Notes under the pieces: generated by a model
The model's input: the letters and a program-made list of their open reading frames with translations, nothing else
Database searches by the model: none
What the model was told of the DNA's origin: nothing
Shown: piece by piece, positions 1-5,947 of the stretch
How the letters are laid out: each line of letters opens with the position of its first letter
Position numbering within the stretch: position 1 is the stretch's first letter
NCBI GenBank assembly: GCA_024762625.1
Contig: JANTHA010000111.1
Coordinates: forward strand, 1-6,973
Reading direction: 5' to 3'
Length of the DNA: 6,973 nucleotides
Origin: Thiotrichaceae bacterium
GTDB lineage: Bacteria; Pseudomonadota; Gammaproteobacteria; Thiotrichales; Thiotrichaceae
Position numbers and translations under genes: made by a program

Positions 1-94
1 CAGCGCATGGATTGCCGATCAGAGCGTAACTGTCAAGGAGGGTAAAATCACAGGCTATCAGGTGCGTTTGAAAATCACCTTTATTCTTGAATAA
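1..94 (+). CDS. Dodecin family flavin-binding protein, C-terminal fragment (cut by window edge)
   Basis: The reading frame starting at base 2 gives 30 codons ending in TAA at 92-94; the gene begins outside the window. The fragment starts SAWIADQSVTVKEGKITGYQ and closes with a VRLKITFILE tail. It has the pattern of the last two beta strands of dodecins (AWI-x-x-QxVxVxxGKIxxYxVxLKxTFxLE). Dodecins are small proteins of about 65-75 residues that form hollow dodecamers storing riboflavin, FMN or FAD. The Trp (codon 8-10) and the Gln before VRL (codon 59-61) match the residues that stack on and hold the isoalloxazine ring in studied dodecins. It runs convergently to the sugar dehydrogenase gene. 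The assignment rests on the C-terminal half only, but this part is distinctive. Confidence 0.8.
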   Translation, partial: SAWIADQSVTVKEGKITGYQVRLKITFILE

Positions 95-96
95 AG
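79..96. repeat. Perfect short inverted repeat over the dodecin stop codon
   Basis: CTTTATTC (79-86) and GAATAAAG (89-96) are perfect reverse complements around a TT centre and enclose the TAA stop of dodecin. As RNA it could fold with about 7 pairs and a 4-base loop. It is AT-rich and has no adjacent T-run (the nearest, 115-120, is 18 bases away), so it is at best a weak bidirectional terminator between two convergent genes. Confidence 0.3.
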
Positions 97-140
97 CGAT
101 CTCGGCGGTTCTTGTTTTTTGCATCTAAGCAGTGAATAAG

Positions 141-173
141 CGGAGCAAAAACGGAGCAAAAACGGAGCAAAAA
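141..173. repeat. Three perfect tandem copies of an 11-bp unit
   Basis: CGGAGCAAAAA occurs three times without mismatch at 141-151, 152-162 and 163-173. A degenerate related stretch (GCTGAGCGAAAAA) follows at 174-186. The array fills most of the gap between the convergent dodecin and sugar dehydrogenase genes and starts only 8 bases past the latter's stop. On the dehydrogenase strand it reads as repeated T5 runs separated by GCTCCG. No hairpin within the array was found. Confidence 0.8.
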
Positions 174-193
174 GCTGAGCGAAAAACAAAGCA

Positions 194-1465
194 TCAAAGC
201 CGGGCATCAACCTGATCAATCGGCAATACTGATTTGATGTCATAAAGCACATGTTTTTTTGCGCCAAACGCATGAATGCCTTCTGCGCCGAGTTTCAAGA
301 ATTCTTTATGCCCTACGGCCAAGATGATTGCGTCGTAATTGCCCTGCGGCGGTTCATCAAGCAGAGATAAATCAAAGGTGTTTTTAACTTCTGCTTTGTC
401 CACCCAGGGGTCGTAAATATCTACCCGCGCATTATGATCCTGTAAGCCTCGTATCAAATCAATGACGCGGGTATTGCGCAAATCCGGGCAGTTTTCCTTA
501 AACGCGATGCCCAGTATCAGGATGTTCGCATCGACTATATGAATCCGGTTTTTACTCATGAGCCGTATCACAACATCGGCAATATAAGAACCCATGCCAT
601 CATTGACGCGACGACCTGCAAGTATTACTTCAGGGTGGTAGCCGACTTGCTGCGCCTTATGTGTGAGGTAGTACGGATCCACGCCGATGCAATGCCCGCC
701 AACCAGCCCCGGCGTGTAGGGCAAGAAATTCCACTTGGTTGCCGCAGCTTCCAGAACTTCTTTGGTGTCTATCCCCAGTCGATTGAAAATCAGCGCCAAC
801 TCATTAATAAGCGAGATATTCAAGTCGCGTTGCGTGTTTTCTATGACTTTTGAAGCTTCTGCTACTTTGATGGAACTGGCTTTATGTGTTCCAGCTCTAA
901 TGATGGATTGATATAACTGATCCACAAAACCAGCGATTTCAGGGGTGGAGCCCGATGTGACCTTTTTTATATCAACCAGAGGATGCGCTTTATCGCCCGG
1001 ATTAATGCGTTCCGGCGAATAGCCCGCAAAAAAATCCGTGTTGAAAATCAGCCCTGATTCTTTTTCCAGTACCGGCGCGCAATCGTCTTCTGTCGCGCCT
1101 GGATAAACAGTTGATTCATATATGACCACATCGCCTTTTTTTAGAACGCTCGCCACCATTTTGCTGGCGCTGACAAGCGGCTTCAGGTCAGGCCGCTTAT
1201 ATGAATCAATTGGCGTGGGTACGGTCACAATATAAACCGTACATTCGCTTAAATCATCAATCGAATCACTGTAAACAAGCCTTGATTGCGCAAGTTCGTC
1301 CGGGTCAACTTCCCTGGTTTTATCATGACCTTTCCGTAGCTCGGTTATTCTTGCAGGATTTATATCAAACCCTATGGTTGGGTGATTTTTTGCAAATTCT
1401 ATCGCCAGCGGCAAACCAACATAGCCAAGCCCAATAATCCCTATTTTGATCTGTTTAATTTCCAT
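194..1465 (-). CDS. tviB: UDP-N-acetylhexosamine 6-dehydrogenase, TviB/WbpO family
   Basis: A 423-residue enzyme, normal length for the UDP-glucose/GDP-mannose dehydrogenase superfamily. These enzymes oxidise C6 of a nucleotide sugar twice with NAD+ to give the uronic acid used in capsule, O-antigen or exopolysaccharide. Visible features are the Rossmann loop GLGYVG (12-17), the ribose-binding FDIN (33-36), TVPTP (81-85), EST (117-119), SPERINPG (150-157), the EASKVIEN helix with Lys206 and Asn210, the catalytic Cys259 in GGHCIGVDPYYL, and the C-terminal motif AFKENCPDLRNT (321-332). The PYTPGLVGGHCIGVDPYYL region and the following HPEVILAGRRVND resemble TviB/WbpO/CapL enzymes, acting on UDP-GlcNAc or UDP-GalNAc, more than UDP-glucose dehydrogenases; the exact sugar is an inference. 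ATG at 1465 was chosen because it puts the Rossmann strand at the usual place; a TTG six codons upstream is possible. No strong Shine-Dalgarno is seen. No other polysaccharide gene is in the window. Confidence 0.9.
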   Translation of the reverse strand: MEIKQIKIGIIGLGYVGLPLAIEFAKNHPTIGFDINPARITELRKGHDKTREVDPDELAQSRLVYSDSIDDLSECTVYIVTVPTPIDSYKRPDLKPLVSASKMVASVLKKGDVVIYESTVYPGATEDDCAPVLEKESGLIFNTDFFAGYSPERINPGDKAHPLVDIKKVTSGSTPEIAGFVDQLYQSIIRAGTHKASSIKVAEASKVIENTQRDLNISLINELALIFNRLGIDTKEVLEAAATKWNFLPYTPGLVGGHCIGVDPYYLTHKAQQVGYHPEVILAGRRVNDGMGSYIADVVIRLMSKNRIHIVDANILILGIAFKENCPDLRNTRVIDLIRGLQDHNARVDIYDPWVDKAEVKNTFDLSLLDEPPQGNYDAIILAVGHKEFLKLGAEGIHAFGAKKHVLYDIKSVLPIDQVDARL

Positions 1466-1506
1466 ATGACGAAAGCATAACAAAAAAGAGCGTATAAAAG
1501 CTTCAT
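1441..1506 (-). other. Possible 21-codon leader ORF overlapping the start of the sugar dehydrogenase
   Basis: On the - strand an ATG at 1504-1506 opens a 21-codon frame beginning MKLLYALFCYAFVIW and ending in TAG at 1441-1443, 23 bases inside the dehydrogenase gene in another frame. It is preceded by AAGG with 8-base spacing, a better ribosome site than anything before the dehydrogenase ATG at 1465. The peptide is hydrophobic. It may be a translated leader or chance: if the promoter candidate at 1507-1535 is real, transcription would start too late to include this ATG. Confidence 0.2.
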
Positions 1507-1535
1507 TTTTTAGACCTTAATGCGTTCATTGCCAA
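1507..1535 (-). promoter_or_regulatory. Candidate sigma70 promoter for the sugar dehydrogenase
   Basis: On the - strand TTGGCA (1530-1535, five of six to the -35 consensus) is followed after 17 bases by TAAAAA (1507-1512, four of six to the -10). Transcription would begin near 1500, giving a leader of about 35 bases. The 184-bp gap to the upstream gene fits a separate promoter. The weak -10 keeps confidence low. Confidence 0.3.
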
Positions 1536-1560
1536 GCCCTTATCGAAGCTGATACATGGT

Positions 1561-1592
1561 TGAAAATACAGCCATCAAGCTGAAAATACAGC
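1561..1592. repeat. Direct repeat of 12 bp with a 20-bp period
   Basis: TGAAAATACAGC occurs at 1561-1572 and 1581-1592, in the intergenic region between the hypothetical gene and the sugar dehydrogenase. The 20-bp period is close to two helical turns, which would put both copies on the same DNA face, but only two copies exist and no binding protein is implied. Confidence 0.5.
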
Positions 1593-1635
1593 AGATGATC
1601 ATGCTGATGATTAAAAGCAAACCTTATATCAGAAT

Positions 1636-1662
1636 CAAGAAGAACCTGATCACGGCTTCTTG
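1636..1662 (-). terminator. Inverted repeat over the stop of the hypothetical gene; weak terminator candidate
   Basis: CAAGAAG (1636-1642) and CTTCTTG (1656-1662) are perfect complements around a 13-base centre. CC and GG inside can add two pairs past a 2-base bulge. The stem contains the stop codon of the hypothetical gene. The - strand sequence after it (ATTCTGATATAAGG) has no T-run, so intrinsic termination is doubtful; a 3'-end stabilising hairpin or chance is equally possible. Confidence 0.2.
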
Positions 1663-2072
1663 CAAATCGGCGAGTCATCGGGGTTTTCAACACTGCTGAC
1701 GATGGTTTCAACAAACTCGTTGAATTCATCCATGCTGATCACATCCAGCATACGGTTCATCACATCGGGGTTGATTTTGGCGACAGTTTGATTACCGCCA
1801 GCAAGCTGTATATAAATTCCCGCGGCATTGGTCTCTGTTTCATCATCCAGCTCTGCTTCCAGCAATTTCTGGTCATCCACGCCCAGACTTTCATGATAAT
1901 CATCCAGTTCATCCCAGAGTTCATCAGCAATGTCTTCGGGGGTTCTCACCACGATGGAACCCAGCATCGGGTCAACCTCCTGTGTCCAGGTCAGTTTTTT
2001 ATTTTCGAGATAAGCAATAAACTTATCGGCTATTTCCTGATTAAAAAACAGATATTCGAGCATATCACTCAT
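1650..2072 (-). CDS. Conserved-looking acidic protein of unknown function (140 aa)
   Basis: I cannot name this family. The product has 140 residues, no signal peptide and no membrane segment, so it should be cytoplasmic. It opens with an amphipathic MLEYLFFNQEIADKFIAYL segment (4-22). A strongly acidic helical stretch follows (about 44-80, with EDIADELWDELDDYHE and EAELDDETE). Then comes a beta-like GIYIQLAGG turn (85-93) and an INPDVMNRMLDVISMDEFNEFVETIV helix pair (100-125). I recall similar uncharacterised proteins in other Gamma- and Betaproteobacteria, but that is memory, not a search. It lies 22 bp downstream of the short-chain dehydrogenase on the same strand and is probably co-transcribed. 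The ATG at 2072 is preceded by GGA with 6-base spacing; a second ATG three codons in (MLEYLFF) is an alternative start. The tail holds the only cysteine (C137). Confidence 0.75.
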   Translation of the reverse strand: MSDMLEYLFFNQEIADKFIAYLENKKLTWTQEVDPMLGSIVVRTPEDIADELWDELDDYHESLGVDDQKLLEAELDDETETNAAGIYIQLAGGNQTVAKINPDVMNRMLDVISMDEFNEFVETIVSSVENPDDSPICKKP

Positions 2073-2101
2073 GATTAATCCTGATTAGTTCTGATTAGTC
2101 C
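2072..2101. repeat. Three imperfect tandem 10-bp repeats at the gene junction
   Basis: TGATTAATCC (2072-2081), TGATTAGTTC (2082-2091) and TGATTAGTCC (2092-2101) form three contiguous copies with one or two differences each. They run from the first base of the hypothetical gene's start codon through the stop codon of the short-chain dehydrogenase, so they make up the whole intergenic spacer. The last copy in reading direction supplies the GGA ribosome-binding bases of the downstream gene. Confidence 0.7.
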
Positions 2102-2937
2102 TGCAAGTCCTGCCCCGCCACTTTAAGTATAAACCTGTCCATCCATCTTGTCGGCAGCAGACGCTTCAAATAGCCCATCACATAAGTCGGAATAGTGACG
2201 TAATAATGCGCTTTTGGCCTGTTGCTTTCCAGCGCATGGATGACCTTTTCCAGCACGGCTTCCGGCTTCAGCGTGTAGGGATCAACATTTCCCTGCTTCG
2301 CCAGGCGTTTTAAGGTACCCTGATAGCGATCACGATGTACGCTGTCTCCCATATTGACGTTATCCTTGAATGCCTGCAGCGCATTGGCGCGGAAACGGCT
2401 TTCAATGGGGCCCGGTTCAATCAGCGACACCTTGACATTGGTGCCAGACAGTTCCAGACGCAGGGTGTCCGCAAACCCTTCAATTGCATATTTACTGGCG
2501 TTGTATGCACCGCGAAACGGCAAGGATACCAGCCCCAGCACGGAGCTGTTAAAAATAATCCTGCCGCGGTTATTGTGTCGCATCAATACAATCAGACGGT
2601 TGTTAAGCTCCATCCAGCCAAACACATTGGCGGCGAATTGCTTTTCCAGCGTCTCTCGCGTCAGGTCTTCCACTGCGCCGGGCTGGCCGTATGCGCCATT
2701 ATGAAACACCGCATACAGATTGGTTCCCACCAGCAACATCAACTCATTGGCCAGATCCTGCACGCTTTCCGAGTCGGCATAATCCAGTTGCAGACATTTA
2801 AAGCCTTCTGAAATCAGGCGCTTTACATCTTCTTCCTTGCGTGCAGTGGCATATACATTATAGCCGCGTTGCTTCAAGCCTTTGGCGACGTGATAACCAA
2901 TACCGCTTGAACAACCGGTAACAAGCACTGTTTCCAT
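2095..2937 (-). CDS. Short-chain dehydrogenase/reductase, YbbO-like
   Basis: A 280-residue classical SDR using NAD(P)(H). Seen are the nucleotide-binding TGCSSGIG (7-14), an Arg in TAR (31-33) that favours NADP, the structural Asn in AANVFG (104), the catalytic Ser in FNSSVLG (131-132), YNASK with Tyr145 and Lys149, and EPGPIESRF (174-182). The SLIEPGPI region and the C-terminal KRLLPTRWMDR resemble E. coli YbbO, an NADP-dependent aldehyde reductase, so reduction of an aldehyde or ketone is a reasonable guess; the substrate is unknown. The usual NNAG after strand four reads HNGA (79-82), a mild variant. ATG at 2937 was preferred to a TTG one codon earlier; the Shine-Dalgarno is weak. It is the first gene of a leftward unit with the hypothetical gene and is divergent from fmdB. 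Confidence 0.88.
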   Translation of the reverse strand: METVLVTGCSSGIGYHVAKGLKQRGYNVYATARKEEDVKRLISEGFKCLQLDYADSESVQDLANELMLLVGTNLYAVFHNGAYGQPGAVEDLTRETLEKQFAANVFGWMELNNRLIVLMRHNNRGRIIFNSSVLGLVSLPFRGAYNASKYAIEGFADTLRLELSGTNVKVSLIEPGPIESRFRANALQAFKDNVNMGDSVHRDRYQGTLKRLAKQGNVDPYTLKPEAVLEKVIHALESNRPKAHYYVTIPTYVMGYLKRLLPTRWMDRFILKVAGQDLQD

Positions 2938-3042
2938 CAATTAATAATCCATTTTGAGAATACTATGGCGCGTTATCCTAACAGAAAGCATTTTAAAAAT
3001 TCCCTAAAATTCACGCTTGTATTCCATTATGTGCGACCCAAT

Positions 3043-3050
3043 ATTATAAT
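3043..3050. promoter_or_regulatory. ATTATAAT box, candidate -10 element in both directions between the SDR gene and fmdB
   Basis: The 8-bp palindrome ATTATAAT contains a perfect TATAAT on the + strand (3045-3050) and another on the - strand (3043-3048). It lies in the 169-bp divergent gap. No good -35 sits at 17 bases on either side (TTCCAT for +, TTAAGT for -), so both promoters would be weak or activator-dependent. The + direction would give a leader of about 50 bases for fmdB. Confidence 0.35.
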
Positions 3051-3072
3051 TCACTAATATTTTCTACTTAAC

Positions 3073-3096
3073 ATTGATCAATCATTAGTAACTAAT
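3073..3096. promoter_or_regulatory. Two adjacent perfect palindromes upstream of fmdB, possible operator
   Basis: ATTGATCAAT (3073-3082) is a perfect 10-bp palindrome. One base later ATTAGT-A-ACTAAT (3084-3096) is a perfect 13-bp palindrome. They lie just downstream of the candidate start point and end immediately before the weak AGAG ribosome site (3097-3100) of fmdB, a position where a bound repressor would block transcription. AT-rich palindromes of this size also arise by chance. Confidence 0.3.
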
Positions 3097-3106
3097 AGAG
3101 ATACCT

Positions 3107-3391
3107 ATGCCTATTTACGAATACCAATGCGCATCCTGTGGAAACAGTATTGAAGTCATTCAGAAGTTCAGCGACGATCCGCTGACCGAATGTGAAGCCT
3201 GTGGCAAGCCTGATTTGAAAAAAAAGGTCTCGGCACCTGCTTTCCGACTCGGCGGTTCCGGCTGGTATGAGACTGATTTTAAATCCGGCGACAAAAGGAA
3301 CCTGAGTACTCCGGATAGCAAACCAGAAAAAAACAACGAGTCCGCCAAGACTTCAGGCTCATGCTGCTCCGGTGGAGCCTGTGCCGGATAA
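3107..3391 (+). CDS. FmdB family zinc-ribbon protein
   Basis: A 94-residue protein with the FmdB/CxxC_CXXC_SSSS zinc ribbon at its N-terminus: MPIYEYQC, then Cys8/Cys11 (CASC) and Cys29/Cys32 (CEAC), which should bind one zinc. The ribbon is followed by LGGSGWYETDFKSGDKRNL, typical of gammaproteobacterial members. A Ser/Lys/Asn-rich linker (about 67-84) leads to a Cys-rich tail, GSCCSGGACAG, common in this group and possibly a second metal site. The molecular role is not established; the family was named from an FmdB regulator of formamidase/amide genes, but most members are uncharacterised. It lies 28 bp upstream of the DUF502 gene, a pairing I recall as common in Proteobacteria, and is probably co-transcribed with it. 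The ATG follows a weak AGAG site. Confidence 0.9.
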   Translation: MPIYEYQCASCGNSIEVIQKFSDDPLTECEACGKPDLKKKVSAPAFRLGGSGWYETDFKSGDKRNLSTPDSKPEKNNESAKTSGSCCSGGACAG

Positions 3392-3419
3392 AAAAGACGT
3401 TTCGGCCAGGCGTTGAATC

Positions 3420-4094
3420 ATGTTCGCCCGACTGCGTAAATTTATCATCACCGGATTGCTGATCTGGGTGCCGCTGGGCATCACCATTCTGGTTATTAAA
3501 TTGCTGGTTGACTTGCTGGACAATAGCATCCTGCTGTTGCCTCCGGCGTGGCGACCAGAAGCGTTGTTCGGCTTCAATATCCCCGGACTCGGCATTATCA
3601 TCAGCGCCCTGGTTATATTCCTGACCGGCTTTGTGCTTACCAATTTCGCCGGTCGCCGCCTGATTAACTGGAGTGAAAACATACTTGACCGCATCCCGCT
3701 GGTTCGTAGTATCTATTCGGCGGTCAAACAGGTTACTGTCACTATTCTTTCAACGGATAATGATACCTTTAATGAAGTCCTGTTGATTCAATACCCCCGT
3801 AAGGGCGTCTGGACGCTGTGCTTCAAAACCGGCGACAGCCCAAAATCATTCGAGCAAGTCACAGAAAAAGAACTGATCACCGTGTTTGTCCCGACGACGC
3901 CAAATCCGACATCCGGTTTTATTCTTTTTGTGCCTAGAAGCGAAGTCAAAAAAATAGACCTTGATGTGGAAGACGCATTGAAGCTGGTCATGTCGCTGGG
4001 TGTTGTAAACCCTGAAACAACAATGACAAAAAAGACAGAAAAAAGACAGAAAAAAAAACAAATAAAACCACGCCAAAAACCAAAAATATCATAA
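3420..4094 (+). CDS. DUF502 family inner-membrane protein
   Basis: A 224-residue protein of the DUF502 family, whose function is unknown. Two membrane segments are visible (about 8-32 and 56-76), with Arg and Lys before the first giving a cytoplasmic N-terminus. Conserved blocks follow: RIPLVRSIYSAVKQV (91-105), VFVPTTPNPTSGFILFVPRSEV (155-176) and a KLVMSLGVV helix end (188-196). The last 24 residues are almost all Lys, Arg, Gln and Thr and come from a low-complexity A-rich stretch with an 11-bp tandem repeat; this tail looks lineage-specific. The start ATG is 28 bp after fmdB with AGG about 10 bases upstream. In many Proteobacteria I recall aspS following this pair; here deaD follows instead. 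Confidence 0.9.
   Translation: MFARLRKFIITGLLIWVPLGITILVIKLLVDLLDNSILLLPPAWRPEALFGFNIPGLGIIISALVIFLTGFVLTNFAGRRLINWSENILDRIPLVRSIYSAVKQVTVTILSTDNDTFNEVLLIQYPRKGVWTLCFKTGDSPKSFEQVTEKELITVFVPTTPNPTSGFILFVPRSEVKKIDLDVEDALKLVMSLGVVNPETTMTKKTEKRQKKKQIKPRQKPKIS
4028..4058 (+). repeat. 11-bp tandem repeat plus an A9 tract inside the DUF502 gene tail
   Basis: AAAAAAGACAG is present twice in a row (4028-4038, 4039-4049), followed directly by nine A residues (4050-4058). It encodes the lysine-rich tail of the DUF502 protein. Loss of one base in the A9 tract or polymerase slippage would change the C-terminus: one alternative frame stops within a few codons and the other runs about 20 residues further. 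Confidence 0.75.
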
Positions 4095-4132
4095 ATGGCG
4101 TTAAATAAAGAGCTAAATTGATCCCAGGAGCG

Positions 4133-4138
4133 TATAAT
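4133..4138 (+). promoter_or_regulatory. Candidate -10 box for deaD
   Basis: A perfect TATAAT lies 34 bases before the deaD start codon, in a 78-bp gap, and is followed by a GC-rich CCGCGCCCCGCCC stretch. No recognisable -35 is present at 16-18 bases upstream. Transcription from it would give a leader of about 28 bases, much shorter than the long cold-shock leader known for E. coli deaD. Confidence 0.4.
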
Positions 4139-4172
4139 CCGCGCCCCGCCCTGCCATTATATTTGAACACTC

Positions 4173-5912
4173 ATGCCCGAATCCCAGAAAGCTAACGACA
4201 AACAAGCCGCCTCCGAACTTCCCTTTTCAGCACTGGGCTTGTCCAGACCCATTTTAAAAGCAGTTGAAGAAGCGGGTTATGAAACGCCCTCGCCAATACA
4301 GGCGCAAACCATTCCTCATTTGCTACAGGGCCACGATTTGATTGGACAGGCGCAAACCGGCACCGGCAAGACAGCCGCGTTTGCATTGCCGCTGCTCAGT
4401 CAGCTCGACATGAGTCAAAAAGACCCGCAAATCATCGTGCTTGCGCCGACGCGGGAACTCGCGATCCAGGTAGCCGAAGCCATGCAAAGCTATGCGCGCC
4501 ATCTCAAAGGCTTTCATGTGCTGCCGATTTATGGCGGTCAGAATATCGGCATCCAGCTTAAACAGTTGCGCCGTGCGGTTCATGTCGTTGTCGGAACGCC
4601 TGGCCGCGTCATGGACCACCTGCGCCGCAAGACGCTTAAACTGGATAATCTGAAATCCGTGGTGCTTGATGAAGCCGATGAAATGCTGCGTATGGGCTTT
4701 ATTGACGACATTGAAACCATCCTAAAGGAAACCCCGGAAAATCGGCAACTGGTGCTGTTTTCGGCCACCATGCCCACTGCAATTCGTCGCATCAGTAAAA
4801 ACTACCTGAATGATCCTGTCGAAATCAAGGTTAAAACCAAAACGTCTACGGTTTCCACCATTAGCCAGAAATACTGGCAAGGCAAAACCACGCACAAGCT
4901 TGATGCACTGACGCGCATACTGGAATCCGAAGATTTCGGCGCAATGATTATTTTCGTGCGCACTAAAAACATGACTACCGAACTGGCTGAAAAGCTTGCT
5001 GCGCGTGGTTATGCCGCCACGGCGCTGAATGGCGACATACCCCAGACGAACCGCGAAAAAATCATTAACCGACTGAAAAAGGGATCGCTGGATATTATCG
5101 TCGCTACCGATGTCGTCGCGCGCGGTCTGGATGTTGAACGCATCACCCATGTGATCAATTACGACATGCCATCTGATACCGAATCCTATGTACATCGCAT
5201 TGGCCGCACCGGACGCGCCGGTCGCAAAGGCGTCGCAATACTGTTTGTGCCGCCGCGCGGCAATCGCATGCTGCAAAGCATTGAGCGCGCCACAAAGCAA
5301 AAAATAGAACGTTTCAAATTGCCCTCTCCCCAGGACATCAGCGATGCGCGCATCAACCGTTTCAAACAAATGGTGATCGAAACCGCCGCTTCACAGGAAC
5401 TGGACTTTTATCAGAACATCATTCAGGAACTGGAAAAAGAAAGCGAACTTGACCAGGAACAAATCGCCGCCACACTCGCCTATCTGGTACAGCGAGACAG
5501 ACCGCTGTTAAGCACGCCTGACGCCATTCCGGAACTGGCGTTTAGCGAACAATCCGATACCCGGCGTAAAAAACAGCACAGCGATTCAAAACGCAATACA
5601 AGGAAAAAACAATCCGGCGACCAGCCGCCGATGGTCAGTTATCGCATCGAAGTAGGCAGCGAGCATGGCGCAATGGCAAAACATATCGTCGGCGCGATTG
5701 CGAATGAAGCAGGCGTTGAAAGCAAATACATCCAGAACGTCACCATCCAGAGCGACCACAGCACGCTGGATCTGCCTGATGGCATGCCAAGGGAAATCAA
5801 AAAACACCTGCAAAACGTCTGGGTCAAGGGTCAAAAACTGCGCCTGCGGGAATTATCAGATAACAAGAAAAATTTCGGGAAACAGGCAAGAAAGAAAAAA
5901 CACAGAAAATAG
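4173..5912 (+). CDS. deaD: DEAD-box ATP-dependent RNA helicase, DeaD/CsdA type
   Basis: A 579-residue RNA helicase, somewhat shorter than E. coli DeaD (about 629). All core motifs are intact: the Q motif with PSPIQAQTIP (39-48), Walker A AQTGTGKT (60-67), PTRELA (92-97), TPGR (142-145), DEAD (166-169), SAT (197-199), IIFVRTK (259-265), ATDVVARGLD (311-320) and HRIGRTGRAG (341-350). After the two RecA domains comes a helical region (about 380-445) matching the DeaD dimerisation segment, a basic linker (about 463-482), a DbpA-type RNA-binding domain (about 487-561) and a Lys/Arg-rich tail. In the family it unwinds structured RNA in ribosome assembly, mRNA decay and cold adaptation. The ATG has no Shine-Dalgarno; the preceding sequence is AT-rich. 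It probably forms its own transcription unit, with a TATAAT 34 bases upstream, and converges with the phosphatase gene. Confidence 0.94.
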   Translation: MPESQKANDKQAASELPFSALGLSRPILKAVEEAGYETPSPIQAQTIPHLLQGHDLIGQAQTGTGKTAAFALPLLSQLDMSQKDPQIIVLAPTRELAIQVAEAMQSYARHLKGFHVLPIYGGQNIGIQLKQLRRAVHVVVGTPGRVMDHLRRKTLKLDNLKSVVLDEADEMLRMGFIDDIETILKETPENRQLVLFSATMPTAIRRISKNYLNDPVEIKVKTKTSTVSTISQKYWQGKTTHKLDALTRILESEDFGAMIIFVRTKNMTTELAEKLAARGYAATALNGDIPQTNREKIINRLKKGSLDIIVATDVVARGLDVERITHVINYDMPSDTESYVHRIGRTGRAGRKGVAILFVPPRGNRMLQSIERATKQKIERFKLPSPQDISDARINRFKQMVIETAASQELDFYQNIIQELEKESELDQEQIAATLAYLVQRDRPLLSTPDAIPELAFSEQSDTRRKKQHSDSKRNTRKKQSGDQPPMVSYRIEVGSEHGAMAKHIVGAIANEAGVESKYIQNVTIQSDHSTLDLPDGMPREIKKHLQNVWVKGQKLRLRELSDNKKNFGKQARKKKHRK

Positions 5913-5937
5913 CTTCTAAGGCTTGTATAGCTAGAGG
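5913..5937. terminator. Hairpin between convergent deaD and phosphatase genes
   Basis: CTTCTA (5913-5918) pairs with TAGAGG (5932-5937, one G-T pair) and GCT (5921-5923) with AGC (5929-5931), giving nine pairs with a 2-base bulge and a 5-base loop. It begins right after the deaD stop. On the + strand no T-run follows; on the - strand AAGCTATTTTCTG and then a T6 run follow, so it fits slightly better as the phosphatase terminator. GCTAGAG is also directly repeated here (5930-5936, 5941-5947). Confidence 0.3.
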
Positions 5938-5947
5938 CGCGCTAGAG

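Noticed and set aside
141..186. Possible CRISPR-like array
   Set aside because: The 11-bp units are contiguous with no spacers, far too short for CRISPR repeats, and no cas gene is present.
539..853. 104-codon + strand frame opposite the sugar dehydrogenase
   Set aside because: It overlaps the catalytic core of the dehydrogenase in antisense and has no features of its own.
1526..1729. 67-codon - strand frame overlapping the end of the hypothetical gene
   Set aside because: It partly overlaps the better supported 140-residue gene in another frame and has no family resemblance; the rest lies in repeat-bearing intergenic DNA.
2335..2811. 158-codon + strand frame opposite the short-chain dehydrogenase
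   Set aside because: Antisense to a complete SDR with intact catalytic residues; no ribosome site or family resemblance.
3359..3694. 111-codon - strand frame across the fmdB-DUF502 junction
   Set aside because: Antisense to two well-supported genes, basic low-information translation, no promoter or ribosome site.
4722..5369. 215-codon open frame on the - strand inside deaD
   Set aside because: It lies wholly antisense to an intact helicase with every motif present; the translation shows no recognisable domain and it is explained by codon bias of the sense gene.
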